From positions 62,001 to 126,000 of the forward strand of contig CAKPLN010000003.1 in the NCBI GenBank assembly GCA_934167665.1: a stretch of 64,000 nucleotides of DNA, given 5' to 3'. Each line of letters begins with the position of its first letter. The stretch's first letter is position 1. Position numbers and translations under genes: made by a program. Below are positions 50,238-59,230 of this stretch, one piece after another. Under the pieces are notes generated by a model. That model saw nothing but the letters and a program-made list of their open reading frames with translations, did not search any database and was not told the DNA's origin. Source of the stretch: an uncultured Bacilli bacterium (GTDB lineage: Bacteria; Bacillota_I; Bacilli_A; RF39; UBA660).

Positions 50238-51239
50238 ATGGAAAAAGCAATGTATCCGATTAAGACAATTAGAATTACACAGAGAGATCATCAAGGAACA
50301 CATGCTGATTCGTGGGCAACAGATGAAGCTGGTCCTGATGGTAATATAAGTTCATTGTTTGCACCATTTACTGGAACAATAAAGAAAATCTATTCTGCTG
50401 ATGCTAATGAAGTGTGGCTAGAAAGTACAGAACCAGTTGAATATCCTGATGGCACAAAAGATTACATGACCATTATGTTTGCACATTGTAACGATGTTAG
50501 TCACTTATGGGTTGGCAAAGTTATTAAGCAAGGAGAATCATTTTATAGTGAGGGTACCAAAGGTCAAGCTACAGGTAATCATTGCCATTTTGAATGCGCT
50601 AAAGGTAAATTCACAGGAACTGGATGGCATAAAGACAATGCTGGGTACTGGTCTATTAATAATGGCAAATTGGTTACAGACTGTTTATTTGTAGATGATA
50701 GTTATAATATTATCCAAACACTTGGACTAAATTTTAAGAATGTTAAAGACGTTGAAGTTAAAAAGTATGGAACTCCAGTTGAAAGAGATGAATACGTTAA
50801 TCAAATTAAAATAAATGCTAATAATGTTCGTGCTAGAACTAGCCCTCATGGAGATATTATAGGGTATATGAATCCAGGGCTTTATAATTCTTTGGAGTTT
50901 ACAACAGTAGAAGGTTATGACTGGCATAAAGTTGAAGAAGGGTTATATTGTGCAATGGGGGAATGGGCTGAATGGTTTCCTAAAAAGGAAAAAACAGTTG
51001 AACCACCAAAACAGGATGAAACAGCTACAAAGATTGATGAACTAAATAAAACTATTGACGACTTAAACAATCAGTTGGATAGCCTAAAAGAAGAGTTAAA
51101 TAAGGCAAATGATGAGATAAGTGAATACAAGAATAAACTAGATGCGATTCCTAATGTTAAATTAATTTTTGAGAGTCCTAAACTTGATTTTTATGCAATA
51201 AAATTACTAGAAAAAGATAAATTGTACCTTGGAAAATAA
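50238..51239 (+). CDS. Endolysin with M23-like and SH3-like domains
   Basis: The 333-residue protein starts with an M23-like peptidase domain (about 1-155) with HxH in TGNHCHFECAKG and upstream His/Asp in GTHADSWATDEAG, likely zinc ligands. An SH3-like region follows (INANNVRARTSPHGDIIGYM...WHKVEEGLYCAMGEW). A coiled coil (about 262-305) and a short C-terminal segment end the protein. It would cut peptide bridges in the cell wall after holin action. AGAGGTG precedes the start, and a strong terminator follows. Confidence 0.85.
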   Translation: MEKAMYPIKTIRITQRDHQGTHADSWATDEAGPDGNISSLFAPFTGTIKKIYSADANEVWLESTEPVEYPDGTKDYMTIMFAHCNDVSHLWVGKVIKQGESFYSEGTKGQATGNHCHFECAKGKFTGTGWHKDNAGYWSINNGKLVTDCLFVDDSYNIIQTLGLNFKNVKDVEVKKYGTPVERDEYVNQIKINANNVRARTSPHGDIIGYMNPGLYNSLEFTTVEGYDWHKVEEGLYCAMGEWAEWFPKKEKTVEPPKQDETATKIDELNKTIDDLNNQLDSLKEELNKANDEISEYKNKLDAIPNVKLIFESPKLDFYAIKLLEKDKLYLGK

Positions 51240-51253
51240 AAAAATCGAAATTA

Positions 51254-51302
51254 AAATAGTGCTGAAACTACTAAATTAGTGGTTTGCAGCACTATTTTTT
51301 TT
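51254..51302 (+). terminator. Terminator of the late operon
   Basis: A long stem (AATAGTGCTG / CAGCACTATT), with a nested AAACTACT/AGTGGTTT stem, ends in eight T. Confidence 0.85.
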
Positions 51303-51335
51303 GTGCAATAATATCGCTGAAAGCGAGGTGATATT

Positions 51336-51512
51336 GTGCAAAGAACCTATATTTTAAGTAAAGAAGAGGTAGAAAAAATTAATGAATTATATAATACTAA
51401 CTTATATTCTATTATGATCCAACAAGTTGGCAATAAGTATTATGCCATTTTGGATTGTGACATTAAAAGAAAAATATATAAAAAAGAGGCTATGAAATAT
51501 TTTGAATCATAG
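51336..51512 (+). CDS. Small post-lysis phage protein
   Basis: This 58-residue protein (YILSKEEVEKINELYNTNLY then IQQVGNKYYAILDCDI) begins at GTG 51336 after GCGAGGTG. It lies beyond the late terminator and may be a lysogenic-conversion or anti-host gene. No family recognised. It overlaps the end of the convergent HNH gene. Confidence 0.55.
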   Translation: MQRTYILSKEEVEKINELYNTNLYSIMIQQVGNKYYAILDCDIKRKIYKKEAMKYFES

Positions 51513-51992
51513 CCAACTCTTTCTAAAGGTTTTTATGAATTCCTCTCTAGTACCAATATTTTTTTCAAAATAATTCTGACAAATTACATACCATTTGCGA
51601 TTAAATAAGACATCATTTTGGTATTTGCTGTGGCACTTTTCACATAAGGGTAATACAAACCCATACTTCATAGAGTTTTGACGATTACGTCCGGCAAAAA
51701 TCTCATGCAAATGGTCTTTCTTATTTGAACATAGATAACATTTATCCAAATTGTCAGTAAACACACTAAATCTATTTTTCTCTAATTTAGCCAGTTTAGC
51801 AGATTTCTTTTTCATTTTATATATTTTTTTATGCCGCAAAGTAGAATAATTTTGCATCTTATTATAATTAGAGTTGCAGTTATGCAGCTTATACTGATTG
51901 CAATTTCGACAGTCATTAGGTGTTATTTGCTTAGTTTTTATTTTACAGAATATAGTTTTATTAAATTTTTTTTTCATATATATACAGTTCAT
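51507..51992 (-). CDS. HNH endonuclease-like protein
   Basis: The 161-residue protein has CYLCSNKKDHLHEIFAGRNRQNSMKYGFVLPLCEKCHSKYQND, an HNH core with two zinc-binding CxxC pairs and the H-N-H residues. An additional Cys-rich N-terminus precedes it. It resembles phage HNH proteins of the recombination or packaging kind. It is transcribed leftward near attR. Confidence 0.75.
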   Translation of the reverse strand: MNCIYMKKKFNKTIFCKIKTKQITPNDCRNCNQYKLHNCNSNYNKMQNYSTLRHKKIYKMKKKSAKLAKLEKNRFSVFTDNLDKCYLCSNKKDHLHEIFAGRNRQNSMKYGFVLPLCEKCHSKYQNDVLFNRKWYVICQNYFEKNIGTREEFIKTFRKSWL

Positions 51993-52029
51993 TTTATTAC
52001 CATTTATAAAGGTAATTAATAGTAATATT

Positions 52030-52039
52030 TTACCTAATA
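52030..52039. repeat. TTACCTAATA near attR
   Basis: This is the same decamer that appears twice beside attL. It is a candidate integrase arm site. Confidence 0.35.
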
Positions 52040-52060
52040 AAAAACTTTTATTTATTCACA

Positions 52061-52130
52061 AATGATAGGAAATGATAGACAATGACTAGCAATGAAAAAC
52101 AATGTATAGCAACGAATGACAATGAAATAC
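52061..52130. repeat. Seven degenerate 10-bp repeats beside attR
   Basis: Seven head-to-tail decamers with consensus AATGATAGAC (for example AATGATAGGA, AATGATAGAC, AATGACTAGC) run up to 15 bp from the attR core. The one-turn period suggests repeated protein contacts, probably by integrase or excisionase. Confidence 0.75.
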
Positions 52131-52145
52131 ATATAATTTTGTATT

Positions 52146-52163
52146 TCCTGTCTTCCCGACCAT
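52146..52163 (+). other. attR core
   Basis: This is identical to attL (15487-15504): TCCTGTCTTCCCGACCAT. Confidence 0.9.
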
Positions 52164-52172
52164 TATGAATTT

Positions 52173-52197
52173 AACGTTGATTATTCAACGTTTTTTT
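52173..52197 (+). terminator. Original terminator of tRNA-Pro
   Basis: The AACGTTGA/TCAACGTT stem with TTAT loop and seven T lies 10 bases after attR. It is the host terminator displaced by the prophage. Confidence 0.75.
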
Positions 52198-52276
52198 GTA
52201 CCATAATGACTCTACCTAATTATCAAATATATTAATATTAAAATAAATAACTCATAGAATTAATTAGGTGATAAAT

Positions 52277-53332
52277 TTGAAAACATTAAAAATTATAATA
52301 ATATTGTTCCTAGCAATTATTATAATGCCCACTGCTAGAGCATTAGATTATTCATCATCTAGTATTGTTATAGATAAAAATAGTGGTCGCATACTTTATC
52401 AAAATAATTCCCATGAGAAAAGACTTATAGCATCAACTACCAAAATATTAACCGCTATTATTGTAATAGAAAAAGGAAATTTAGATAGAGAAGTAACAGT
52501 AGGCCCAGAAGTACTTAAAATGTATGGTACCAATATATATATTGAAGTAGGGGAAAAATTAAAAGTAATAGATTTATTATATGGACTACTTCTTAGAAGT
52601 GGTAACGATGCCGCAGTAACATTAGCAGTCGCTACCTCAAAGACAGAAGAAAACTTTGTCGCCGAAATGAATCAAAAAGCCCAAGAAATAGGTATGAAAG
52701 ATAGCATTTTCGCTAATCCCCATGGTCTCGATGAAGAAACTAAAAACTATTCAACAGCCTACGACATGGCCCTATTAATGCAGTATGCTAGTAAAAATCC
52801 TATTTTCAGTGAAATATCCGCTACCAAAAAATATACTGTCTCAACTGGTAGTAAAACTTACCTTTGGTATAACCGCAATAAACTACTTACAAGATATAAA
52901 TATTGTACAGGTGGTAAGAATGGCTATACCCCAAGTGCCGGAAAAACTTTAGTATCAACAGCCTCTAAAGATAACCTAGATTTAATTACTGTTAGTCTAA
53001 ACGACAGTGATACATATACAACTCATGAAAAAATAGATGACTATGTTTTCTCCAAATATAAAAATTATAAAATTATTGATAAAGATACCTTTAATATTGA
53101 TAAAACATTTACAACAGATAAACTATATCTAAAAGAAGACTTTTGTTATCCTCTTACTGAAGAAGAAACCGAAAAAATAAAAACCATTGTTAATATTGAT
53201 AATAAATCTAAGAAAGGTAATATAAATATCTATCTTGATAATAAAAAAATAGGTAGTTTAACTATATATAAAGAACAAGAAAAAAAAGAAGAGTCCTTCT
53301 TCTCTAAACTAAGATCACTCTTCCGTCGCTAA
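52277..53332 (+). CDS. dacF: DacF-type D-alanyl-D-alanine carboxypeptidase
   Basis: This 351-residue serine peptidase trims peptidoglycan stem peptides; DacF-type enzymes help spore cortex formation. It has a signal peptide (about 1-22, cut near TARA), the SxxK motif STTK near residue 40, SGN, and a third motif KNG in CTGGKNGYTPSAGKTLV instead of the usual KTG. The C-terminal beta domain lacks a long amphipathic anchor. TTG 52277 is preferred, six bases after AGGTG; GTG 52268 overlaps that site. It converges with the next gene. Confidence 0.87.
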   Translation: MKTLKIIIILFLAIIIMPTARALDYSSSSIVIDKNSGRILYQNNSHEKRLIASTTKILTAIIVIEKGNLDREVTVGPEVLKMYGTNIYIEVGEKLKVIDLLYGLLLRSGNDAAVTLAVATSKTEENFVAEMNQKAQEIGMKDSIFANPHGLDEETKNYSTAYDMALLMQYASKNPIFSEISATKKYTVSTGSKTYLWYNRNKLLTRYKYCTGGKNGYTPSAGKTLVSTASKDNLDLITVSLNDSDTYTTHEKIDDYVFSKYKNYKIIDKDTFNIDKTFTTDKLYLKEDFCYPLTEEETEKIKTIVNIDNKSKKGNINIYLDNKKIGSLTIYKEQEKKEESFFSKLRSLFRR

Positions 53333-54235
53333 TCTAAAAAAGTTAAAACTAGGATGACAAAATAGTCTAATACCATAACCATTAGTACCAATACCACCAG
53401 AAACATATAACTTGCTATTATCAATTTCATAATATTCTTCATTATAAGTTAATGCTCCATCTATTTTATAAGGAGACTTTAAGAAAGGAATATTAATACT
53501 ATTATTATGAGAGTGTCCTGCTAAAAATAAATCAGTAGTATATTTATCTTTAATGTCATTAACTAAATCAGGCTCATGTATCAACGAAATAGTATAAATA
53601 TTGCTATTATAGACTTCACTATTATAATAACTATAGGCCTTATCAATGTCACTTGCCAAACCTAATTTACTAGAGACACCAACAATTAAAATAGGTTCAT
53701 TTGAATTATTATATACCAAATCATAATCATTATTTAATATTGAAAAACCACTTTGATTAAATATAGTTAAGAATTCCTCTTTATCTTCTTCCCCAGTAAT
53801 AGCGTATTTACTAATACCAGCCTCAATTTTAGTTAACTCTTTAATTAATAATTCCTGCTCATCAGACTTTAAATCATAACCTTTATTAATTAAATCCCCA
53901 GTAAAAACAACAATATCTGGCTTTCTCTCATTAATCATTTTAACTAATCTCTTAACATCATCTATAAAAATAGTACTTCCATAATGGAGATCAGAAAATT
54001 GTACTACTTTAACCCCATCAAAACTACTAGGAATTTTACTACTTACAATTCTATCTTCTCGAACAATAATCATTTTAGTAGAAATATATTTATTATACGA
54101 ATAAAAAATAATAGCTAAAGTTGAAAATATAACTATAAATTTGAAAATAATCATAAAGATTTTTTTTTGTTTTTTACGTCTAAGTTCATAAGATACAGCC
54201 TTCTGCCGACTCTTATTTAATTCTTCACGAGTCAC
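53315..54235 (-). CDS. Membrane-anchored metallophosphoesterase (YkuE-like)
   Basis: The 306-residue protein has a basic N-terminus, one membrane helix (about 30-50) and an outer calcineurin-like domain. Metal motifs are seen: VVQFSDLHYGS, VVFTGDLINKG, and GHSHNNSINIP. It may act on lipids or cell-wall precursors. GTG 54235 follows AAGGTG at a good distance; ATG 54241 is also possible. The end overlaps dacF by 18 bp in convergent orientation. Confidence 0.85.
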   Translation of the reverse strand: MTREELNKSRQKAVSYELRRKKQKKIFMIIFKFIVIFSTLAIIFYSYNKYISTKMIIVREDRIVSSKIPSSFDGVKVVQFSDLHYGSTIFIDDVKRLVKMINERKPDIVVFTGDLINKGYDLKSDEQELLIKELTKIEAGISKYAITGEEDKEEFLTIFNQSGFSILNNDYDLVYNNSNEPILIVGVSSKLGLASDIDKAYSYYNSEVYNSNIYTISLIHEPDLVNDIKDKYTTDLFLAGHSHNNSINIPFLKSPYKIDGALTYNEEYYEIDNSKLYVSGGIGTNGYGIRLFCHPSFNFFRLATEE

Positions 54236-54354
54236 AATCATCACCTTATTATATTGTAACACACGTTTATTAATAAAAAAATTAAATAATTATAAGTTTA
54301 TAAAAATCTTAAATTATGTTAAAATAAATCTATATATAAAATAAGGAGTCAATT

Positions 54355-55050
54355 ATGAAGAATAAAATATTAGTTACTACTGTAATCTTACTTTTACTAT
54401 TAACACTTACTGCTTGTTCTAAAGGAAAGAAAACTACTACTGAAGATCTTTTAAATATAGACTATAATGTTGAAGGACATGAGACAACTCTTTCTAAATA
54501 TGATACTACTAATCCAGTTGTTGCCTTATACCTTGAAAATTATGGTTCTATTGTGATTGAATTATATAAAGACGTCGCTACCAACACGGTAAACAATTTT
54601 ATTTATCTTGTAGAAACAGGTTTTTATGATAATAATACCTTTCATAGACTTGTACCAAACTTTGTTTTACAAGGAGGAGATCCTACTGGAACTGGTATGG
54701 GAGATCCTGGCTATAAAATCAAAGGGGAATTTAAAAGTAATGGTTATGAAAATAATCTAAAACATACTAAGTGGGTTGTTTCTATGGCTAGAGCTTCTTA
54801 CTCTAATGACACAGCTGGTTCTCAATTCTTTATTATGTTAGATGATGCTGATTATTTAGATGGAGAATATGCTGCTTTTGGTAAAGTGATAGATGGCTAT
54901 GAAAATATTGAAAAAATAGTTAAAAATGAACGTATCGCTGATCAAGAAACAGGTAAACTACAAAAGAACATAAAAATCAAAAAAGCCCTTGTAGATTTAA
55001 AAGGACTAACATATGAAGAACCAGAAAAGATTATTACCAATGCCAAATAG
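54355..55050 (+). CDS. Cyclophilin-type peptidyl-prolyl isomerase lipoprotein
   Basis: The 231-residue protein has a lipoprotein signal (lipobox LTAC near residue 21), then a cyclophilin domain: TVNNFIYLVETGFYDNNTFHRLVPNFVLQGGDPTGTGMG and AGSQFFIMLDDADYLDGEYAAFGKV. The catalytic Arg is in FHRLVPNFVLQGG. It assists folding of exported proteins. AAGGAGTC precedes the start. Confidence 0.93.
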   Translation: MKNKILVTTVILLLLLTLTACSKGKKTTTEDLLNIDYNVEGHETTLSKYDTTNPVVALYLENYGSIVIELYKDVATNTVNNFIYLVETGFYDNNTFHRLVPNFVLQGGDPTGTGMGDPGYKIKGEFKSNGYENNLKHTKWVVSMARASYSNDTAGSQFFIMLDDADYLDGEYAAFGKVIDGYENIEKIVKNERIADQETGKLQKNIKIKKALVDLKGLTYEEPEKIITNAK

Positions 55051-55068
55051 AAAATAAACACTAAACTA

Positions 55069-55097
55069 TTGAAATATAATATTATTTAAGATATAAT
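55069..55097 (+). promoter_or_regulatory. Promoter of the valS T-box transcript
   Basis: TTGAAA (55069-55074) and TATAAT (55092-55097) are spaced 17 bp. Confidence 0.75.
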
Positions 55098-55103
55098 AGC
55101 AAC

Positions 55104-55324
55104 TAGATGTGATGAGTCTGAGGAGTAAATATTTATTCATACATAGAGAGTTAATGGTTGGTGTAAATTAACTATGATTAATATTGAAGGTAGCAGATGA
55201 ACATGATTTCCGAAACTAAGTAGGTTATCCCGGATTATTCCGTTATAAAGAAGAGGATATCATAAGATATCAAATTAAGGTGGTACCACGAAAATCTCGT
55301 CCTTTAAGGATTGAGATTTTTTTT
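55104..55324 (+). promoter_or_regulatory. T-box riboswitch of valS
   Basis: The leader has a stem I region, the T-box GGTGGTACCACG (55279-55290) and a terminator (AAAATCTC ... GAGATTTT, 55291-55322) overlapping the antiterminator. Uncharged tRNA-Val would stabilise the antiterminator and turn on valS. GTA (55190-55192) in GAAGGTAGCAGATG is a candidate Val specifier codon, matching the tRNA-Val(TAC) seen in this window. Confidence 0.9.
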
Positions 55325-55345
55325 AATTAAAAAAGGAGTGATATT

Positions 55346-57898
55346 ATGTTAGATAAAAAATATAATCATAAAGAAGTAGAAAAAGATAAATATAATTCTT
55401 GGAAAGAAAAAGGCTATTTTAACGCAACACCAGATAGTAATAAGAAACCATTTTGTATAGTTCTTCCACCTCCTAATGTTACTGGTGTCTTACATTTAGG
55501 CCATGCTTGGGATGTAACTCTTCAAGATATCATCGTTAGATATAAGAGAATGCAAGGGTATGACACTTTATGGCTTCCTGGAATGGACCATGCCGCAATT
55601 GCAACTGAAGCTAAAGTAGTTAAAAGACTAAAAGATCAAGGTAGTGAAAAATATGCGATAGGAAGAGAAAAATTTATTGAAGAATGCTGGAAATGGACTC
55701 ATGAACATTCTGACATAATTAGAACTCAATGGGCTAAATTAGGTATATCTCTTGATTATACAAAAGAAAGATTTACTCTTGATGAAGTTATAGAAAAAGC
55801 TGTCAAAAAAGTGTTTGTTGACTACTATAACAAAGGTTTAATCTATCGTGGTGAAAAGATTATTAACTGGGACCCAGCTGCCAAAACAGCCCTATCAAAT
55901 GAAGAAGTAATTTATAAAGAAGAAAAAAGTGCTTTTTATCATCTAAAATATCAACTAGAAGGAACAGACAAATTTATAGATGTCGCAACAACTAGACCAG
56001 AAACCTTATTTGGTGATACTGCTGTTGCGGTTAATGAACAAGATGAACGATATAAAGACTTTGTTGGTAAAAATGTTATTCTACCACTAGTAAATAAAAA
56101 AATACCTGTAATAACAGATGAACATGCTGATATGACTAAAGGTACTGGTGCCGTTAAGATTACTCCAGCTCATGACCCTAATGACTTCGAAGTAGGTAAT
56201 AGACACAACTTAGAAAGAATTCAAATTATGAATGATGATGCTACTATGAATGAAAACTGTCCTACCAAGTATCAAGGTCTAACAAGAGAAGAGTGCCGAG
56301 AAGAGGTATTAAAAGATTTAAAAGAACAAGGCTTATTACTAAAGATAGAACCACTTGTTCATGAAGTTGGCCACTCTGAAAGAACTGGTGTTATGGTTGA
56401 ACCAATGCTAAAAAAACAATGGTTTGTTAAAATGCGTCCATTAGCTGATAAAGTATTAGAAAATCAAAAGAATAAAGATACTAAAGTTCATTTTGTTCCA
56501 TCTCGCTATGAGAAAACAATGAATCATTGGATGGAAATTACTTATGACTGGTGTATTTCAAGACAACTATGGTGGGGACATAGAATCCCAGCTTGGTATA
56601 AAGATGATGAAGTATACGTTGGTATTAGTGCCCCAACTGGTGAAGGTTGGCATCAAGATGAAGATGTATTAGACACTTGGTTTTCAAGCGCTTTATGGCC
56701 ATTCGCAACTCTAGGTTGGCCAGATAAAACGCCTCTTTTAGAAAGATACTATCCTAACAATGTTTTAGTAACTGGTTATGATATTATTCCATTCTGGGTA
56801 AATAGAATGACTTTCCAAGGAGAAGAATTATTAGGTAAGAGACCTTTCCAAGATTGCTTAATTCATGGTCTTATAAGAGACAAAGAAGGTCGTAAGATGT
56901 CTAAGTCGCTTGGTAACGGTGTTGATCCAATGGATGTTATTGAAGAATATGGTTGTGATGCCCTAAGATATTTCCTAACTACAAATTCAGCTCCTGGTAT
57001 GGATTTACGTTATGATGAAGAAAAAGTAAAATCATCTTGGAACTTTATTAATAAACTTTGGAATGCTTCACGTTTCGTATTAATGAACATCGAAAATATT
57101 AAAACTAAAGAATTTAATCACCAAGATCTAAGTCTAGCTGATAAATGGATTCTAACTAAAAAGAATAATCTAATTAAAAGCGTTACTAAGAGTATGAATA
57201 AATATGATTTCCACAATGTTGGAAATGAACTATACACTTTTATATGGAATGATTTCTGTGATTGGTACATTGAATTAACTAAGGCCAATATGACTGATAC
57301 TACTAAAGCAGTTTTATTAACAACATTAACTGATATCTTAAAATTATTACATCCATTTATGCCTTACGTAACAGAAGAAATATACAGTATGTTACCAATT
57401 AAGGATCAGGCGTCTATTATGATTTCCTCTTATCCAGAATATGATAAAACATTAGTATTTAAAACAGAAAGTGAACAATTAGAAAGTATATTAACAGATA
57501 TAGTTTCAATTCGTAATTTAAAAGCTTCAAATAAAGTAACTAAAGATTCTTTAGTAAATATAAAATGCTCAAATGAACTATTCAATAATATCTTTATTTC
57601 TCAATTAAAAATAGCTCCAGAAAGCATTTGTATAGAGCCAAAAGAGGATATGGCAAGTTGTAATTATAAATCAGCTAATATCAATATTACCTATTATTTT
57701 GAACACGAAAAAATAGACACTAAAGCTCTTGAAGAAGAATTTGAAAAATTAACTCAGTCAATTAAAAGACGTGAAGGCTTATTAGCTAATGAAAATTATG
57801 TTAATAAAGCTCCTGCTAATATAGTTGAACTTGATCGTAAAAAACTAAAAGAAGAACAAGAAAAACTAGCATACTTAAAAGAACAACTTGGAAAATAA
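55346..57898 (+). CDS. valS: Valyl-tRNA synthetase
   Basis: This 850-residue class I synthetase charges tRNA-Val. It has the HIGH-type motif PPPNVTGVLHLGHA, the editing domain TTRPETLFGDTAVAVN, KMSKS (GRKMSKSLGNG) and a C-terminal coiled-coil arm that binds tRNA. AAAGGAG precedes the start. The T-box upstream controls it. A terminator follows. Position relative to spoVID/ysxE reflects the Bacillus spoVID-ysxE-valS order broken by about 53 kb. Confidence 0.97.
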   Translation: MLDKKYNHKEVEKDKYNSWKEKGYFNATPDSNKKPFCIVLPPPNVTGVLHLGHAWDVTLQDIIVRYKRMQGYDTLWLPGMDHAAIATEAKVVKRLKDQGSEKYAIGREKFIEECWKWTHEHSDIIRTQWAKLGISLDYTKERFTLDEVIEKAVKKVFVDYYNKGLIYRGEKIINWDPAAKTALSNEEVIYKEEKSAFYHLKYQLEGTDKFIDVATTRPETLFGDTAVAVNEQDERYKDFVGKNVILPLVNKKIPVITDEHADMTKGTGAVKITPAHDPNDFEVGNRHNLERIQIMNDDATMNENCPTKYQGLTREECREEVLKDLKEQGLLLKIEPLVHEVGHSERTGVMVEPMLKKQWFVKMRPLADKVLENQKNKDTKVHFVPSRYEKTMNHWMEITYDWCISRQLWWGHRIPAWYKDDEVYVGISAPTGEGWHQDEDVLDTWFSSALWPFATLGWPDKTPLLERYYPNNVLVTGYDIIPFWVNRMTFQGEELLGKRPFQDCLIHGLIRDKEGRKMSKSLGNGVDPMDVIEEYGCDALRYFLTTNSAPGMDLRYDEEKVKSSWNFINKLWNASRFVLMNIENIKTKEFNHQDLSLADKWILTKKNNLIKSVTKSMNKYDFHNVGNELYTFIWNDFCDWYIELTKANMTDTTKAVLLTTLTDILKLLHPFMPYVTEEIYSMLPIKDQASIMISSYPEYDKTLVFKTESEQLESILTDIVSIRNLKASNKVTKDSLVNIKCSNELFNNIFISQLKIAPESICIEPKEDMASCNYKSANINITYYFEHEKIDTKALEEEFEKLTQSIKRREGLLANENYVNKAPANIVELDRKKLKEEQEKLAYLKEQLGK

Positions 57899-57900
57899 TG

Positions 57901-57928
57901 ATGTAGGTTTATACCTACATTTTTTTTA
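57901..57928 (+). terminator. Terminator after valS
   Basis: A 7-bp stem (TGTAGGT / ACCTACA, loop TTAT) is followed by eight T. Confidence 0.8.
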
Positions 57929-57999
57929 TAATTTTTTATTTAATATACTATTCGACAAAATACTTCCTTATAAAATGTTAAATTAATACTGGTGATTAC

Positions 58000-58452
58000 A
58001 TGAAAAAGACATTTTTACTAAGTATATTTTTTATTACTCTTGGTACTATTCTAGGAATATTCTTAAGAAATAGTTATAAAGATAATCTCTTAGGAGCCTT
58101 TGGTGAAGGCAAAATATATTATTTTCTTCAAGAGGGAGTCTATTCTAATAAAGACATAATGACAGAAAATACTAAGGATCTTAATATAAAATTAGTTAAT
58201 GAAGAAAACGGTAAATATTATGTATATTTAGGTATAACTAGAGATGAAGAAAATGTCAAAAAAATAAAAGAAATATATAATACTAAAGGTTATCAACTAT
58301 ATATTAAAGAAATTAATCTTTCTAATGAAGAATTTTATAATAATGTAACACAGTTTGATCTTTTAATAAAAAACACTACTAAAGAAGAAGAAATATTAAC
58401 TATAGAGGAGGTTGTATTAGCTAATTATGAAGAAATAATTAAAAAACAATAA
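58000..58452 (+). CDS. SpoIIB-like membrane protein with SPOR-like domain
   Basis: The 150-residue protein has one membrane helix (about 5-23) and an outer domain with GKYYVYLGITRDEENVKKIKEIYNTKGYQLYIKEI, compatible with a SPOR-like peptidoglycan-binding fold. In Bacillus, spoIIB lies between valS-folC and radC-mre, as this gene does. SpoIIB assists engulfment. The call rests mainly on synteny and topology. Confidence 0.45.
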   Translation: MKKTFLLSIFFITLGTILGIFLRNSYKDNLLGAFGEGKIYYFLQEGVYSNKDIMTENTKDLNIKLVNEENGKYYVYLGITRDEENVKKIKEIYNTKGYQLYIKEINLSNEEFYNNVTQFDLLIKNTTKEEEILTIEEVVLANYEEIIKKQ

Positions 58453-58494
58453 ATATTAATATTATTTGCTAATAATATAGTAGAGGTGATTTTT

Positions 58495-59181
58495 ATTAAC
58501 TACAAAATAAAAGATATACCTAAACTAGAACGCCCTAGAGAACGCTTAAAAGAAGTAGGAGCAAGTAATCTTACTGATAAAGAGTTATTAGCAATAATCC
58601 TAAAAACAGGTACTAAAAACTATAGTGTTAATGATTTAGCTATTGAAATATTAAGAAAATATTCTCTTCAAGAACTACCTAATATTACAATAAATGAATT
58701 AATTAAAATAAAAGGTATAGGTGAAGTAAAAGCTATAGAGTTACTAAGTACTATTGAACTTGGCAAAAGAATTTATCTAAAACCTAAAGTGAATTTAAAG
58801 AAAATGACTAATCCTAAAGACATTTGGGAAAGTACTAAATATCTTTTTGTTAATAAAAAACAAGAATTATTCTACTGTTTATATTTTAATAATCAGCAAG
58901 AACTTATAGAAAGGAAATTATTATTTATGGGAACTATTAATAAAAGTATAACTCATCCAAGAGAAGTATTTAAAGAAGCCTATCGTCTAAGTGCTTCCAG
59001 TATTATTTGTCTGCACAATCATCCAAGTGGTAACTTAACGCCAAGTGAGGCTGACATAAATTTTACTAAAGCTATTGTAAAAGTTGGTAATATTCAAGGC
59101 ATACCTGTTCTGGATCATATTATTGTTAATGAAGATTCATTTTATAGCTTTTATGATCATCAAAATATTTTAAATATCTAA
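58495..59181 (+). CDS. radC: RadC family DNA repair-type protein (JAB domain)
   Basis: The 228-residue protein has an N-terminal helix-hairpin-helix part (IKDIPKLERPRERL; INELIKIKGIGEVKAIELLS) and a JAB metallopeptidase domain with HNHPSGNLTPSEAD (HxH...S...D). Its role in DNA repair is disputed. By comparison with other genes here, AGAGGTG at 58482-58488 would suit a start at ATT 58495, six bases downstream. GTG 58486 lies inside that site. The gene precedes mreC as in Bacillus, but mreB is missing. Confidence 0.9.
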   Translation: MNYKIKDIPKLERPRERLKEVGASNLTDKELLAIILKTGTKNYSVNDLAIEILRKYSLQELPNITINELIKIKGIGEVKAIELLSTIELGKRIYLKPKVNLKKMTNPKDIWESTKYLFVNKKQELFYCLYFNNQQELIERKLLFMGTINKSITHPREVFKEAYRLSASSIICLHNHPSGNLTPSEADINFTKAIVKVGNIQGIPVLDHIIVNEDSFYSFYDHQNILNI

Positions 59182-59230
59182 TTGTAAGAGTTAAAAATTA
59201 AATATATAATTAAAAATAGGAGTGACCAAT

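Larger units (their letters stand above)
15487..52163. mobile_element. Complete siphovirus-type prophage, about 36.7 kb
   Basis: The element lies between 18-bp direct repeats at the 3' end of tRNA-Pro. It has an integrase next to attL, a divergent lysogeny switch, replication and recombination genes, a regulator, and a complete packaging, head, tail and lysis set in canonical order. The head genes (SPP1-type portal, Minor_capsid family connectors, Gp15) indicate a long non-contractile tail. No essential late gene is visibly broken, so the prophage may be inducible. No separate helicase loader or single-strand-binding gene was recognised. Confidence 0.95.
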
